64,000 bases of DNA, from contig NZ_CP134145.1 in NCBI RefSeq assembly GCF_031583595.1, positions 3,968,001-4,032,000 on the forward strand, in the 5' to 3' direction. The position numbers and the translations under genes are program-made. This stretch comes from Thalassotalea psychrophila. GTDB lineage: Bacteria; Pseudomonadota; Gammaproteobacteria; Enterobacterales; Alteromonadaceae. Positions 27,798-37,500 of this stretch are shown here, one piece after another. The notes beneath the pieces are model-generated. The model worked only from the letters and a program-made list of their open reading frames with translations. It was not told the DNA's origin and made no database searches. How positions within the stretch are numbered: position 1 is the first letter of the stretch; each line of letters opens with the position of its first letter.

Positions 27798-28241
27798 ATG
27801 TTAGAAGAAGCGAATCTTGCTGTAGGTACTGTTGCCAAACGATGTGGCGTTAAAGTTTCAACCTTACATTTTTATGAAGAAAAAGGGTTGATCCGAAGTT
27901 GGCGAAATCAAGGTAATCAAAGAAGGTACAAAAGAGATGTTTTAAGGCGCATATCAGTTATTAAAGCCGCGCAAAAAATGGGCGTGAGCTTAGACGAGAT
28001 AAAAACTGTGTTTGCGACATTACCTGATAAACGCACGCCGAATAAAGATGATTGGGCCAAACTGTCTAAAAGTTGGCAACAACAACTGAATCAACGTATT
28101 GCTTATATGGAAAAATTAAGAGATTCATTAACAGGTTGCATCGGTTGCGGTTGCTTATCGATGACAAAATGTCCAATTTATAATCCTGAGGATATACTTG
28201 GTGAAAACGGCATTGGGCCGTTAATTTTAGACAAAAATTAA
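27798..28241 (+). CDS. soxR: Redox-sensitive transcriptional activator SoxR
   Basis: 147 aa MerR-family regulator with a 2Fe-2S cluster. I start it at MLEEANLAVGTVAKRCGVKV; the frame continues upstream but that part overlaps the sox box and is not protein-like. Helix-turn-helix VSTLHFYEEKGLI, then RRYKRDVLRRISVIKAAQKM. The cluster cysteines are in CIGCGCLSMTKC (C-x2-C-x-C-x5-C), diagnostic of SoxR. No soxS gene is present; SoxR outside enterics usually acts directly on targets. Confidence 0.96.
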   Translation: MLEEANLAVGTVAKRCGVKVSTLHFYEEKGLIRSWRNQGNQRRYKRDVLRRISVIKAAQKMGVSLDEIKTVFATLPDKRTPNKDDWAKLSKSWQQQLNQRIAYMEKLRDSLTGCIGCGCLSMTKCPIYNPEDILGENGIGPLILDKN

Positions 28242-28273
28242 TGAGGCCAGAAGCAAACACTTCTAGCCTCATT
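28240..28273. terminator. Bidirectional terminator between soxR and the OmpA-like lipoprotein
   Basis: AATGAGGC (28240-28247) pairs with GCCTCATT (28266-28273), with an inner AGAAG/CTTCT stem. The convergent genes on both sides suggest use in both directions. T runs are weak. Confidence 0.65.
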
Positions 28274-28291
28274 GAAATGATATAATTTTAT

Positions 28292-28927
28292 CTATGCTTC
28301 ATTAGGCATAATTTTCACTTCAACGCGGCGGTTTAACGCTCTGTTGGCCGCGGTATCGTTACTCACAATAGAACGAGATTCGCCAAAACCTTTAGTACGT
28401 AAACGACTCGCTAAAATATCTTGGTGCATTAAATACACTTTAACACTTTCAGCACGTTGCTCAGATAGCTTTTGGTTGAAGCTTTCACTGCCGCTACTGT
28501 CGGTATGACCTTCAATTTTTAATAGTGTTTTATCGTATTTACCTAGCACTTTAGCAACATCATTTAGCGTAGTATGAAAGCTCGAAGTGATATTTGACTG
28601 GCTAGAGGCAAAAGTAATGTTGGCTGGCATGATCAAGCGTAAGTTATCACCTTCACGTACTACCTTTATACCTGAACCCGCAAGTTCTTGACGAAACTCT
28701 TCTTCTTGCTTGTCCATATAATCACCAACAGCAGCACCGGCAAGTGCGCCAATGGCTGCGCCCCATACCGCGCGTTTATTTTTATGGTTACTGGTCGATT
28801 TACCTATTATTGCGCCGGTAATTGCGCCTATTGCAGCGCCTTTTCCTGCATTTGAAGAAGTAGATGCACAACCAGAAAAGATTAATGAAAGTGCTAAAAG
28901 CGGAAAGATATAATTTTTCGTTGACAT
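28292..28927 (-). CDS. OmpA-family lipoprotein with glycine zipper (YiaD-like)
   Basis: About 211 aa from ATG at 28927; the frame extends 30 codons upstream but the signal peptide begins here (MSTKNYIFPLLALSLIFSGC, lipobox F-S-G-C). A glycine-rich zipper follows (GKGAAIGAITGAIIGKSTSN and AAIGALAGAAVGDYMDK). The C-terminal OmpA domain (about residues 105-208) has IEGHTDSSGSESFN and RTKGFGESRSIVSND for peptidoglycan binding. Anchored in the outer membrane, linking it to the wall; YiaD-like by architecture. Confidence 0.9.
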   Translation of the reverse strand: MSTKNYIFPLLALSLIFSGCASTSSNAGKGAAIGAITGAIIGKSTSNHKNKRAVWGAAIGALAGAAVGDYMDKQEEEFRQELAGSGIKVVREGDNLRLIMPANITFASSQSNITSSFHTTLNDVAKVLGKYDKTLLKIEGHTDSSGSESFNQKLSEQRAESVKVYLMHQDILASRLRTKGFGESRSIVSNDTAANRALNRRVEVKIMPNEA

Positions 28928-29088
28928 AAAAGAGCCTAAGTTTTTAATAATTATGAATTGTCGACATAGTAACAAACAAAGCTGAACATGAGATGAACGA
29001 GTTGGTATATTTTTCAAAATAAATGTAAAAAAACATTAATTTATCGAGGATTTCAAGAATGAATAAGTGTTTGACTAATTTTTGAACA

Positions 29089-29127
29089 AAAAAGCGCATA
29101 ACTATTTTTCACAGCTATGCGCTTTCA
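29089..29127 (-). terminator. Terminator of hutI
   Basis: AAAGCGCATA and TATGCGCTTT form a 10-bp stem; on the minus strand GCGC is followed by TTTTTT. It lies 20 bp past the hutI stop. Confidence 0.8.
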
Positions 29128-29146
29128 ACAATTTATGATTTTAAAC

Positions 29147-30382
29147 TTAAATAACTCGCTTACCTAGCTTGTATAAAGCCGCTAATGGATTAACTCCATA
29201 CTGATAACAAAGCTCTGCGGGTTGCTCAATATCCCACATGGCAATATCGGCGTTCATGCCTACGGCTAATTCACCAACTTTATCATCAATACCTAACGCC
29301 CTTGCGGCATTACACGTAACACCAGCTAATGCTTCTGTAGGGGTTAACCTAAATAATGTACAGGCCATATTTAACATTAGCTGAATCGAGTTAATTGGCG
29401 ATGAGCCAGGATTTGCATCACTGGCTATAGCTATTCGTACGTTGTTTGCCCGCAACATTTCAATTGGTGGTAACTTTGTTTCTCTTAAGAAATAAAATGC
29501 CCCAGGTAATAATACGGCGACCATACCACTTGCTTGCATAGCTTTAACACCAGCATCAGATAAATACTCGAGGTGATCACTTGATAAGGCATTATATTTT
29601 GCAGCAAGTTCGGTGCCGCCAAGATCAGATAATTGCTCAGCATGTACTTTCACTCTAATGTTATGTGCTTTTGCCGCACTAAAAACAGCTTCAGTTTGCG
29701 CTAGAGAAAATCCAATACCTTCACAAAACACATCAACTGCATCGGCTAAGTTTTGCTTGGCAACTGCGGGGATCATTTGCTCACAAACAAGCTTGATATA
29801 CGCGTCGGCATCATCTTTATATTCAACGGGTAATGCGTGCGCCCCTAAGAATGTTTTTTGCACTGTAACCGGCAAACTTTCACTTAATCGGTTTGCTACT
29901 TTCAACATTTTTACTTCGGTATCTAAATCCAAGCCATAGCCAGATTTAATCTCTAAACTTGTTACACCTTCATTATGTAAAGCATTAAGGCGTTTGTAAG
30001 CACTTGCAAACAACTCATCTTCGCTTGCTGTACGGGTAGCTTTTACGGTTGAAACTATTCCACCACCACTTTGTGCAATTTCTTCGTAACTCGCGCCTTG
30101 TAAGCGCAGTTCAAATTCATTTGCACGGTGTGAGCCATAAACAATATGAGTATGACAATCGATTAGACCTGGGCTTAACCATTGACCTTTACCGTCAATG
30201 ACTTCAACTTGGCTTTCATCATATTCAGGAAGTTGTTGTTTATTGCCTAGCCAAACAATTTTGCCGTCGCTAATTGCTAATGCGCCGTCTTCAATAGCAG
30301 CATAAGAAGTACCGGCTTGAGTCATGGTGGCAATATTTACATTGATAAAAAGTAGTTGCCAGTTGGCACTTGGTAAGGTCAT
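29147..30382 (-). CDS. hutI: Imidazolonepropionase
   Basis: 411 aa, metal-dependent amidohydrolase that opens imidazolone-propionate to formiminoglutamate in histidine degradation. Metal site [20 protein letters not shown], substrate segment [26 protein letters not shown], and SDANPGSSP near the C-terminus. Cytoplasmic. No hutU, hutH, hutG or hutC is beside it, so the pathway must be completed elsewhere. It has its own terminator and appears monocistronic. Confidence 0.96.
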   Translation of the reverse strand: MTLPSANWQLLFINVNIATMTQAGTSYAAIEDGALAISDGKIVWLGNKQQLPEYDESQVEVIDGKGQWLSPGLIDCHTHIVYGSHRANEFELRLQGASYEEIAQSGGGIVSTVKATRTASEDELFASAYKRLNALHNEGVTSLEIKSGYGLDLDTEVKMLKVANRLSESLPVTVQKTFLGAHALPVEYKDDADAYIKLVCEQMIPAVAKQNLADAVDVFCEGIGFSLAQTEAVFSAAKAHNIRVKVHAEQLSDLGGTELAAKYNALSSDHLEYLSDAGVKAMQASGMVAVLLPGAFYFLRETKLPPIEMLRANNVRIAIASDANPGSSPINSIQLMLNMACTLFRLTPTEALAGVTCNAARALGIDDKVGELAVGMNADIAMWDIEQPAELCYQYGVNPLAALYKLGKRVI

Positions 30383-30486
30383 TTTAAATTCCAGTTACAG
30401 CAATAATAAGCGGAATGTAGCGTAAAAAGCCTCTGCATGCAAGGCTTGTATATACAAGTATGCTATTTGGGTTTCTTGTTAAACAT

Positions 30487-31320
30487 TTACATGTCAGTTA
30501 AGAAGCTCTTAATAACATCTCGGTAATTGCGACTTACTTTTACTTGATCATACTCACCAAGTTTAAGAAAAAATTCCCCTTTAGTGTGGGGTATGACTTT
30601 TTGAATAAAATTAAGGTTTACTATGGTAGAGCGATGAACACGCTTGAATATATTCGGATCAAGTTCTTTTAACAGGCTTTTTAACGTACTGCGCTTTATA
30701 TGGGTGACGCCATCGGCATGTAAACAAACATAATCGCCAGCAGCATCTATCCACTCAATCTCAGATTGCTTTAATAAAGTAATGTCATCTCGATCTTTGA
30801 TCACGACTTTCCGCTCTACAATGCCTGAGGTCGAACTTGTTTGGCTATCGGCTACTTCAGGATCAAGAGGAAATCTAATATCAACATTTTCTCGCTCGTT
30901 AATACTATCTATGGCACCGATAATCCGATTTTTATTATCGGTATTATCGCCACTATTAAATCTAATTAAGGCACGTTCAACCGCTCTTTTGATATGATCT
31001 TCGTCTATTGGTTTTAAAATATAATCAACGGCATGAACATCAAAAGCGTCTAACGCATATTGCTCAAACGCAGTAGTAAATACCACCATCGGCACAACAT
31101 CAGTTTGTAGTTTTTTAATCACTCCGAAGCCATCAATGCCCGGCATTTGAATGTCTAAAAAGATAATATCAGGCGCTAAATCCATCGTCGCTTGAATTGC
31201 TTCCCGGCCATTTTTGCATTCGGCAATTATTTCCAGCTCAGAAAACTTATTCAGTTTTGAACGCAGAAGTTTAAGTGCTAACGGCTCATCATCTACTATT
31301 ATCGCTTTTAGTGTATTCAT
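30487..31320 (-). CDS. LytTR-family response regulator
   Basis: 277 aa. Receiver domain (residues 1-120) with the acidic pair VDDEP, phospho-acceptor Asp56 in FLDIQMPGIDGFG and KPIDEDH. The C-terminal LytTR DNA-binding domain (about 172-277) includes IEWIDAAGDYVCLHAD and FKRVHRSTIVNLNFI. It is downstream of its sensor kinase by 33 bp and downstream of the glucan-degradation unit, all on the minus strand. It is my candidate regulator for the 21-bp-spaced direct repeats upstream of the glucan genes. Confidence 0.94.
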   Translation of the reverse strand: MNTLKAIIVDDEPLALKLLRSKLNKFSELEIIAECKNGREAIQATMDLAPDIIFLDIQMPGIDGFGVIKKLQTDVVPMVVFTTAFEQYALDAFDVHAVDYILKPIDEDHIKRAVERALIRFNSGDNTDNKNRIIGAIDSINERENVDIRFPLDPEVADSQTSSTSGIVERKVVIKDRDDITLLKQSEIEWIDAAGDYVCLHADGVTHIKRSTLKSLLKELDPNIFKRVHRSTIVNLNFIQKVIPHTKGEFFLKLGEYDQVKVSRNYRDVIKSFLTDM

Positions 31321-31353
31321 AAGTTTTTTAATATATTAATTTAAATATTATAT

Positions 31354-32469
31354 CTATGAGTCTGCTTGTGGCTCATAAGGTATTTTTATCGTTGTTTTTA
31401 GGCCACCGGCTGCCGAGATATTCAATTCGAAAGAGTAGTTATGTTGATAAAGCACTTTTAAGCGTTCATCAATATTGCGTAAACCGACACCACGACCTTG
31501 AGATATTTGCAATTTACTTCGACCCATTTTAATCCCTGAGCCAGTATCACATATTTCAAGGTTTAGTTGATTATCAACAACCTTCGCTTTTAGGCTAATG
31601 GTACCGCCGTCTTCGTTTTGAGCAATCACATGTTTCATTGAATTTTCAATTACGGGTTGTAATAACAAACTTGGAATTTTGGCCAGCTGAGCATTTTCAT
31701 CTATTTGAAAATCAAGTTTTAATCGCTCGCCAAACCGAGTTTTTTCAATGTCTAAATATAAGTTTAGTGCATTGATTTCATTTTTTAAGGCAATTTTATT
31801 GTCTGGATTATGATCTAAAGAATACCGCAAAAATTTACTTAACTTAACCGTCATACTTTGTGCAATAGTAGATTCTTCCATTTCAATTAACGAATTAATT
31901 GCATTTAGGGTATTACATAAGAAGTGAGGGTTTAGCTGATAACGCAACATTTTAATTTGTGCATCTCTTGCTTCAGTTTGTGCTGAAATCCTTTTCAACA
32001 ATTCGGCTTTTGCTTCGGCTTCGGCGTTAAGCATTATACTATGTTCCAGTTGCAATAACTGATAGTACTTAACTCCATGTACTAACGCAGCCCAACTCAG
32101 ATAAACCAAAATACTGCCAAAATACCAACCACCAAAATCAACCCAAATATCATACTCAGGGGTCATCATGATAAATGCTTGCATGCGAGCAATAGTCCAG
32201 GCAAATGATGTTATCAATACCCCTAGAATTAATACACTTAACCTTCTTCTTACTGAATGTTCCCAATATTTCATATACACAAAATACAACGGTATAGAAA
32301 GTAATAAACCAAGCGCTGATTGTAATAGTGTATGAGCAACATTTTCCCAATTAAGCTGGGCGTACCAAAGTGTTAATGTGGATAGACTAATTAAACAGAT
32401 AAACAGCCAGTAGCCAAGCTGTAGAAACCAAAATTGATAGGTGGGATTATTGGTAATTTTATTGTGCAT
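31354..32469 (-). CDS. LytS/YehU-type membrane sensor histidine kinase
   Basis: 371 aa. Four membrane segments in the first 135 residues (about 15-36, 46-66, 77-97, 113-134) and no large periplasmic domain, so the signal is probably sensed within or at the membrane. A coiled region (140-172) leads to the His_kinase domain with phospho-acceptor His182 in RYQLNPHFLCNTLNAINSLI. The ATP-binding part has LLLQPVIENSMKHVIAQ (N box) and CDTGSGIKMG. Pairs with the LytTR regulator 33 bp downstream. Confidence 0.93.
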   Translation of the reverse strand: MHNKITNNPTYQFWFLQLGYWLFICLISLSTLTLWYAQLNWENVAHTLLQSALGLLLSIPLYFVYMKYWEHSVRRRLSVLILGVLITSFAWTIARMQAFIMMTPEYDIWVDFGGWYFGSILVYLSWAALVHGVKYYQLLQLEHSIMLNAEAEAKAELLKRISAQTEARDAQIKMLRYQLNPHFLCNTLNAINSLIEMEESTIAQSMTVKLSKFLRYSLDHNPDNKIALKNEINALNLYLDIEKTRFGERLKLDFQIDENAQLAKIPSLLLQPVIENSMKHVIAQNEDGGTISLKAKVVDNQLNLEICDTGSGIKMGRSKLQISQGRGVGLRNIDERLKVLYQHNYSFELNISAAGGLKTTIKIPYEPQADS

Positions 32470-32549
32470 TTACTGTTTTGCTCTTAATGGTTATTTAAAC
32501 CATTTATCAATTTATTATTATTTTGTTTTATTGATAAATTAATCCTACT

Positions 32550-32589
32550 TAAGTTGATGATTTAAAGCTAGCTGTAAATCATCAACTTA
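32550..32589. repeat. 15-bp stem-loop between the GH17 gene and the two-component genes
   Basis: TAAGTTGATGATTTA (32550-32564) pairs perfectly with 32575-32589; the loop contains the palindrome AGCTAGCT. No T run follows on the minus strand, so termination would be incomplete at best. It could attenuate or stabilise a transcript running from the glucan unit into the kinase gene. Confidence 0.6.
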
Positions 32590-32602
32590 TGAAACTATTT
32601 CA

Positions 32603-33592
32603 CTAGCAAGTTTCAGCTAATTCAATAACAGCAGGCTTTACTGCATAGAGATTTTCCATCACCAACTTAGGTTTACGATCAACCGTAAACAGTCCCCAAT
32701 GCTTTTCCGGCTCTTGCGGATGTGGAGAGCCTTTCCAAGGCTCATCAAATGCTTCGAACACAAAGGTAAGGATCATTTCTTCATTAGCCCATGCAAGCAG
32801 TTGCTCGTAATAATTTGCTTGTAGTTCCTGTGATGCATTCCAGGATTCAATACCTCTACCATTTGACTGTGTTGTCCAGCCTGCTTCAGTAATAACCACA
32901 GGTTTGTCAGGATAATGATGAGCCACTGAATGATAATTTTGTTTGGTGTACTCTAACGCGTCATCTAAAGTTCGATACTCCCACGCAGGGTAGGTATGAA
33001 TAGAAATGAAATCTAACACTGCCACTAAAGGCGCTAACTTGTCGGTCCAAGGGACGTAATTTTCACAAAAAGTGACCGGCTGCGAAATAGAGCTTTTTAT
33101 TCTAATAACGTAATTCACCAAACTGTCTACTGACACCATATGATCAGTCCAGTCGACACTGGCTTCATTACCAACAGACACCGAAAAGACGATATCAGTA
33201 TAACGTTTAGACAACTCAATTAATTTTTCAACCTGACGACAATTCGCATAACGGTTTTCAATCAACGTTTCAGCACTAAAGTTAGCTCCCCAAGGGCAAT
33301 TTGGATTAGTCATTTCTGCAGCCATATCTACACCTAACATGACTTTAAAGTCGAGTGCTTCCGCTTCGATAACATTCAATACAATTTCTGCATGAGGTCC
33401 ACAGTCATACAACCTGAGATATTTCCAATTTTGCGATAAAATTAATAAATCTTCTTTAACTTGTGCATGACTTGGATAAATACCTTCTCTTGGGTTTTGT
33501 CCTTCTCGGTAGCCTGAATAACAAATAGCATTGTCGTGAACTATATCCAGTGAATTAATACTTTCTGTTTTTTTATCATTAGTGTTAAACAT
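32603..33592 (-). CDS. Glycoside hydrolase family 17 (beta-1,3-glucanase-like), second copy, no signal peptide
   Basis: 329 aa from ATG at 33592; the frame is open further up but those codons belong to the preceding gene. TIM-barrel GH17 features: acid/base Glu143 in SVSVGNEASVDW, nucleophile Glu236 in VVITEAGWT, and YLRLYDCG and FISIHTYPAWE around the substrate cleft. No signal peptide, so probably cytoplasmic. It overlaps the upstream GH17 gene by 8 bp. Likely acts on imported laminarin oligosaccharides, as hydrolase or transglycosylase; I cannot tell which. Confidence 0.87.
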   Translation of the reverse strand: MFNTNDKKTESINSLDIVHDNAICYSGYREGQNPREGIYPSHAQVKEDLLILSQNWKYLRLYDCGPHAEIVLNVIEAEALDFKVMLGVDMAAEMTNPNCPWGANFSAETLIENRYANCRQVEKLIELSKRYTDIVFSVSVGNEASVDWTDHMVSVDSLVNYVIRIKSSISQPVTFCENYVPWTDKLAPLVAVLDFISIHTYPAWEYRTLDDALEYTKQNYHSVAHHYPDKPVVITEAGWTTQSNGRGIESWNASQELQANYYEQLLAWANEEMILTFVFEAFDEPWKGSPHPQEPEKHWGLFTVDRKPKLVMENLYAVKPAVIELAETC

Positions 33593-34472
33593 ATTTAAGC
33601 TTTCCATCTTTATCCCACAAGCCCCAATAGGCACCAACATCACCTTCATCTGCAACTTTCCATGTTTCATCAAACGATGAAAAATAAAAAATTTCAATAT
33701 CTTCTTCTGCAGCCCAAAGGTAAGTATTAATAAAATATTTAATCGCATTTTCTGTAGACGGTATAGCTCCGCGCTCTGCTGTGCCTACATTTGGCCAACC
33801 TGTTTCGGTAATGATCACTCGCTTACCATTACCCGCTTTCACAGCGCGGCGATACATGTCTTTCATGTAAAGTAATGAATACTCAGCAGGACACCCTTCC
33901 CAAAATGGATAGCAATTAGCTAAAATCACATCGCAAACTTCGGTAACTTGCGGATGATCTTCAAACTCAAAATAAGCATCAACATAACCTACTTCGATAT
34001 CAGGTAAAGCCTGTTTAGCACGAGTAATATAATCAATAAGTTGTGCTTCAGTTAAATCACCTCTGAGTAATACTTCATTACCTACAGCCAATATATTTAC
34101 GTGCCCAGATTTGGCAACTTCTATTGCATTAGCAAGCTCCAATTCGTTATTAGCAAGGTCGTCGTCTAACCAAACACCTACCATAGTATTTAGGCCACTT
34201 TCTTGTGCTATTTTGGGTATTTGTTCATTACCTTCGGTACATGAAAAAGAACGAACCCAATTAATGTTTGGCTGAATTATTTGTAAACGTTGACGAATTT
34301 GTTGCTCACTAATTTGTGTGCCTGGGCCCTGCCCTTCAACATAAGGACTGAATGAAATACCATGGATTTTCTCCTCTAATATTTCACTAGCAATAACACG
34401 TAACTCAGCAGTAGTTAAATTTGTAAAACTAATGCCAGCTAAAGACATGTAGTTATAAGGTTTCTTTGACAC
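33585..34472 (-). CDS. Glycoside hydrolase family 17, first copy, no signal peptide
   Basis: 295 aa, a compact GH17 barrel. ISFSPYVEGQGPGTQIS at strand 1, acid/base Glu133 in LAVGNEVLLRGDL, NCYPFWEGCP, and nucleophile Glu223 in VIITETGWPNVG. No signal peptide or lipobox, so cytoplasmic by inference. It follows the phosphorylase gene by 53 bp and overlaps the next GH17 gene by 8 bp. The two GH17 proteins are clearly divergent in sequence, so distinct specificities (chain length or branch position) are plausible. Confidence 0.92.
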   Translation of the reverse strand: MSKKPYNYMSLAGISFTNLTTAELRVIASEILEEKIHGISFSPYVEGQGPGTQISEQQIRQRLQIIQPNINWVRSFSCTEGNEQIPKIAQESGLNTMVGVWLDDDLANNELELANAIEVAKSGHVNILAVGNEVLLRGDLTEAQLIDYITRAKQALPDIEVGYVDAYFEFEDHPQVTEVCDVILANCYPFWEGCPAEYSLLYMKDMYRRAVKAGNGKRVIITETGWPNVGTAERGAIPSTENAIKYFINTYLWAAEEDIEIFYFSSFDETWKVADEGDVGAYWGLWDKDGKLKYV

Positions 34473-34525
34473 CTTAATCTCCAGATTATTTTTTAATATA
34501 AGTCAAAATTGTTGGTAAACAGTAG

Positions 34526-37500
34526 TTAATCAAGTAACTGTTTACTATTCATCACTAGTGTTAATTGTTGTATACAGCCATTTTTGGCAAACAACTCAGA
34601 ACTTAAGTTTTCTGGCAACATCAACTCTTTAATAACTTGCTGGGTACCATCTTGAAAAGTAATAGTTAACGACTCTTCGCAGCTATCATCAAGTTGATAA
34701 ACAATTGGTACCTGACACCAAGTAAACGCTAAGCTTTGTTTAGCTAAAGCAATTTCTTGCCAGTTGCTGTTTATATCTAAATAACGGAACTGCTCTGCAT
34801 TGGAAATGAACTCACATTGACGTAGTAAATTAGGCAAAAATTGCACCGAGCCACCATTTACTCTAATTCCAAACTCACCGAAGCGAGCCAAAATTTCTTC
34901 TTTAACTTGCCCTGTCATACCAGGTTGTTGAGCACCAGCATGCTTAGGTGTGTGTGAGTATGGATCCGTTGGAAAGGCACCATATTCTTGTGGTGTTTTA
35001 TTAAAGCCAATACCCTCACGTACTTTGTAATATAAACTTGCTAATTTATGACAAACCTGTGCATCTTCACCTCGCTCAACGGCATTGAAAAAGTTTTCTT
35101 CAACCGCTAATAAAAGCTTAGAAACCATGTGCCAGTAGATGCAGCCTAAACCTTCAAAGCCAAACATTCCGCCAGAGCGACCGGTGAATTCTTGATGATT
35201 AAATACTGTTTCATACAATTCCTGCATGGCGCATTGACTGCTAATGAGTGCATCACCGTATTGGCTGGATAATTGTTCTATTTGTGTGTTTAAATCACTT
35301 ACATTGTTAAAGTCAGCATTAAAACGATATACCCCATCTTCATCTTTTTCGATAATACGAGTATCTTTTAGCGCCAGCATTTCTCCTAAAATAGGCAGCG
35401 CAGAAACCTGCTCTTCAGAAACAGTATTTTTTTCTAAAAAGCTTGGTAAATCACGATCGGGATAGAGCATGAAAGTCTGTTGATCTTGTCTATAGACAGA
35501 ACTCTCAAACAGGGTTTCCACAACATTAATGACTTGCTCAGAGTTAAGAGTACCAGCACTAAGAGCCGCAACCTGACCTTCGAGCATAGGGTATAAGGTA
35601 TCAATACTTACTGACTCTTGCCCTAACGCAAGTAGGTTGTAAGCATTATATAAGCCGTCTTCGCGTTTATTTGCCGTAATAGTGTGATCTATTGCCATTA
35701 ATGCATCTGCAAGCATAGTGCTAATGGCCGAGATTGGTTGTTCAACTTGTCCAGAAAAAGACTCTTGTTTATAAACCTGTTGACGGTATTGGCTGGCAGC
35801 ATTTCCAAGCTCTTCTAAACTTTCGTAACGCTGTTGGGCAGTGAGTGATTTTTCGCCCAACAATGGCTGCATTTTATCAAGTGCCCCCGCAGTATCAGCG
35901 AACCACTGACTCACTTCTGTCGAAATAGCCACGGTCCCTGTTTCATCTGCGAGCAGTTTTTGTAAGAAGCAAATGTAGCGACGTAAGTAAGACAAAGTCA
36001 CCATAGATAAGCCTTGACCAACTAATGCGTTGTTAGCGTCATTCCATTCAGGTCTTTGGGTATTTAGCCAAATGCCACCATCAACAACAAAGTTGCCTAA
36101 TTTACTCAGTAATGTAACCAGTAACTTCTCTAATAAGCTAACCAGGTAAACATTGCCACTTTCATCAAGTAGTAACTTTCCATCAGCACCGATGCTCTCA
36201 ACTCTTTGTTCAATTTTATTTGCTAAATCGTCATCATAGGTGACGGTATCTTTTGCATTTTCGACTAAGTCGGCAAATGGCTTAATTCGATAAGGAACAT
36301 TGGCATAACTAAAAATTGGTTTTCTTAAAAGCTCAGCCAAACGTTGTGGATGAAATTGATTGGAAAGCTCAAGCATTTTCTGCAAATAAATGATCTGATG
36401 ATCGCCCCAATAACCAATATAACTCCATGGATCACTAGCATCTTCCACTTCCCAGTCTATGCCTTCTTTGGTAATGCGATATGGGTTATAGCCATCAATT
36501 GTTGATGCATTAACAAATTTTGCTATTACATTTTCAATAAACTCAGGATAACTAAAGGTTAATGCTTCCCAGTTTTGGAAAATATCTCGCCAGTTGCCCT
36601 GATAGGTAAGCAGTTTGTTGTTATCTTCATCAACAAGTTTAATTGCAAACTGATTCCAAGGACGGCTTGGGTCGCCATGGCGGCGTCCAAATGAAATAGG
36701 TAGGTATTCATAACAAAGACGTTCGAACTGTGGATCATCTAGCTGTTTGATAGTAGCTAACAAAGCTGAAAATTCTTGTTTTTCTGGTAAGGCTAATAAT
36801 AGCGACTCATGTCGTGAATACACATCGCGATTGAATAAGCTAACAGTTGCTGAAAAGTCCTTAGTGGTAATTGCATACTGATCATCAAAGGCACCGCCGC
36901 GCAATAGGTTAAACTGCACATTAGCATAGTGATGTATAGAGACATGTTCTTCACCAGTTAGCTGAAATGCATCACCAGAGGCCATTATTCTTGCAAGGTC
37001 ATCACTGCCTGCATCAATCGACTGTTCTATATTCTGTGCGATTTCATCTTGGCGGTAAAGTTGCTTCCGTAGTGCTACAGTTTGAGTTTGGCTTTGTTCA
37101 ACATTTGCAACCATTTGCCACTTCTGCTCACTACCCGCTGCAATTTCTAACTGAGTATTAACCAAATAGGCGCCGCGAATACCACGTTTGTGCGGTTCTG
37201 CAGCCAATATTTTACCAGACCGAAATGCATCAATTTGCTCTGTTGATAACAACACCTTCGCATTAGTTAGCCCTAAACAGAAAACGGTATTAGCTTTTAA
37301 TGACTCACAAGGTTCAGCTCTGTCAGTAATACCTGAAAACAGAGTAAAAAATGCCAGACCAGTTTTTGGGTCTACTTCTGTCCACTTGTAGGCATCGACT
37401 AAATTACTTGAGTTAGTTTGAGTAAAACGTGGCGTACCTGCTGGCAAAATATTTTGTAAACCATCAATTAAGTCAACGGTTACATCTTTAACACCATCAT

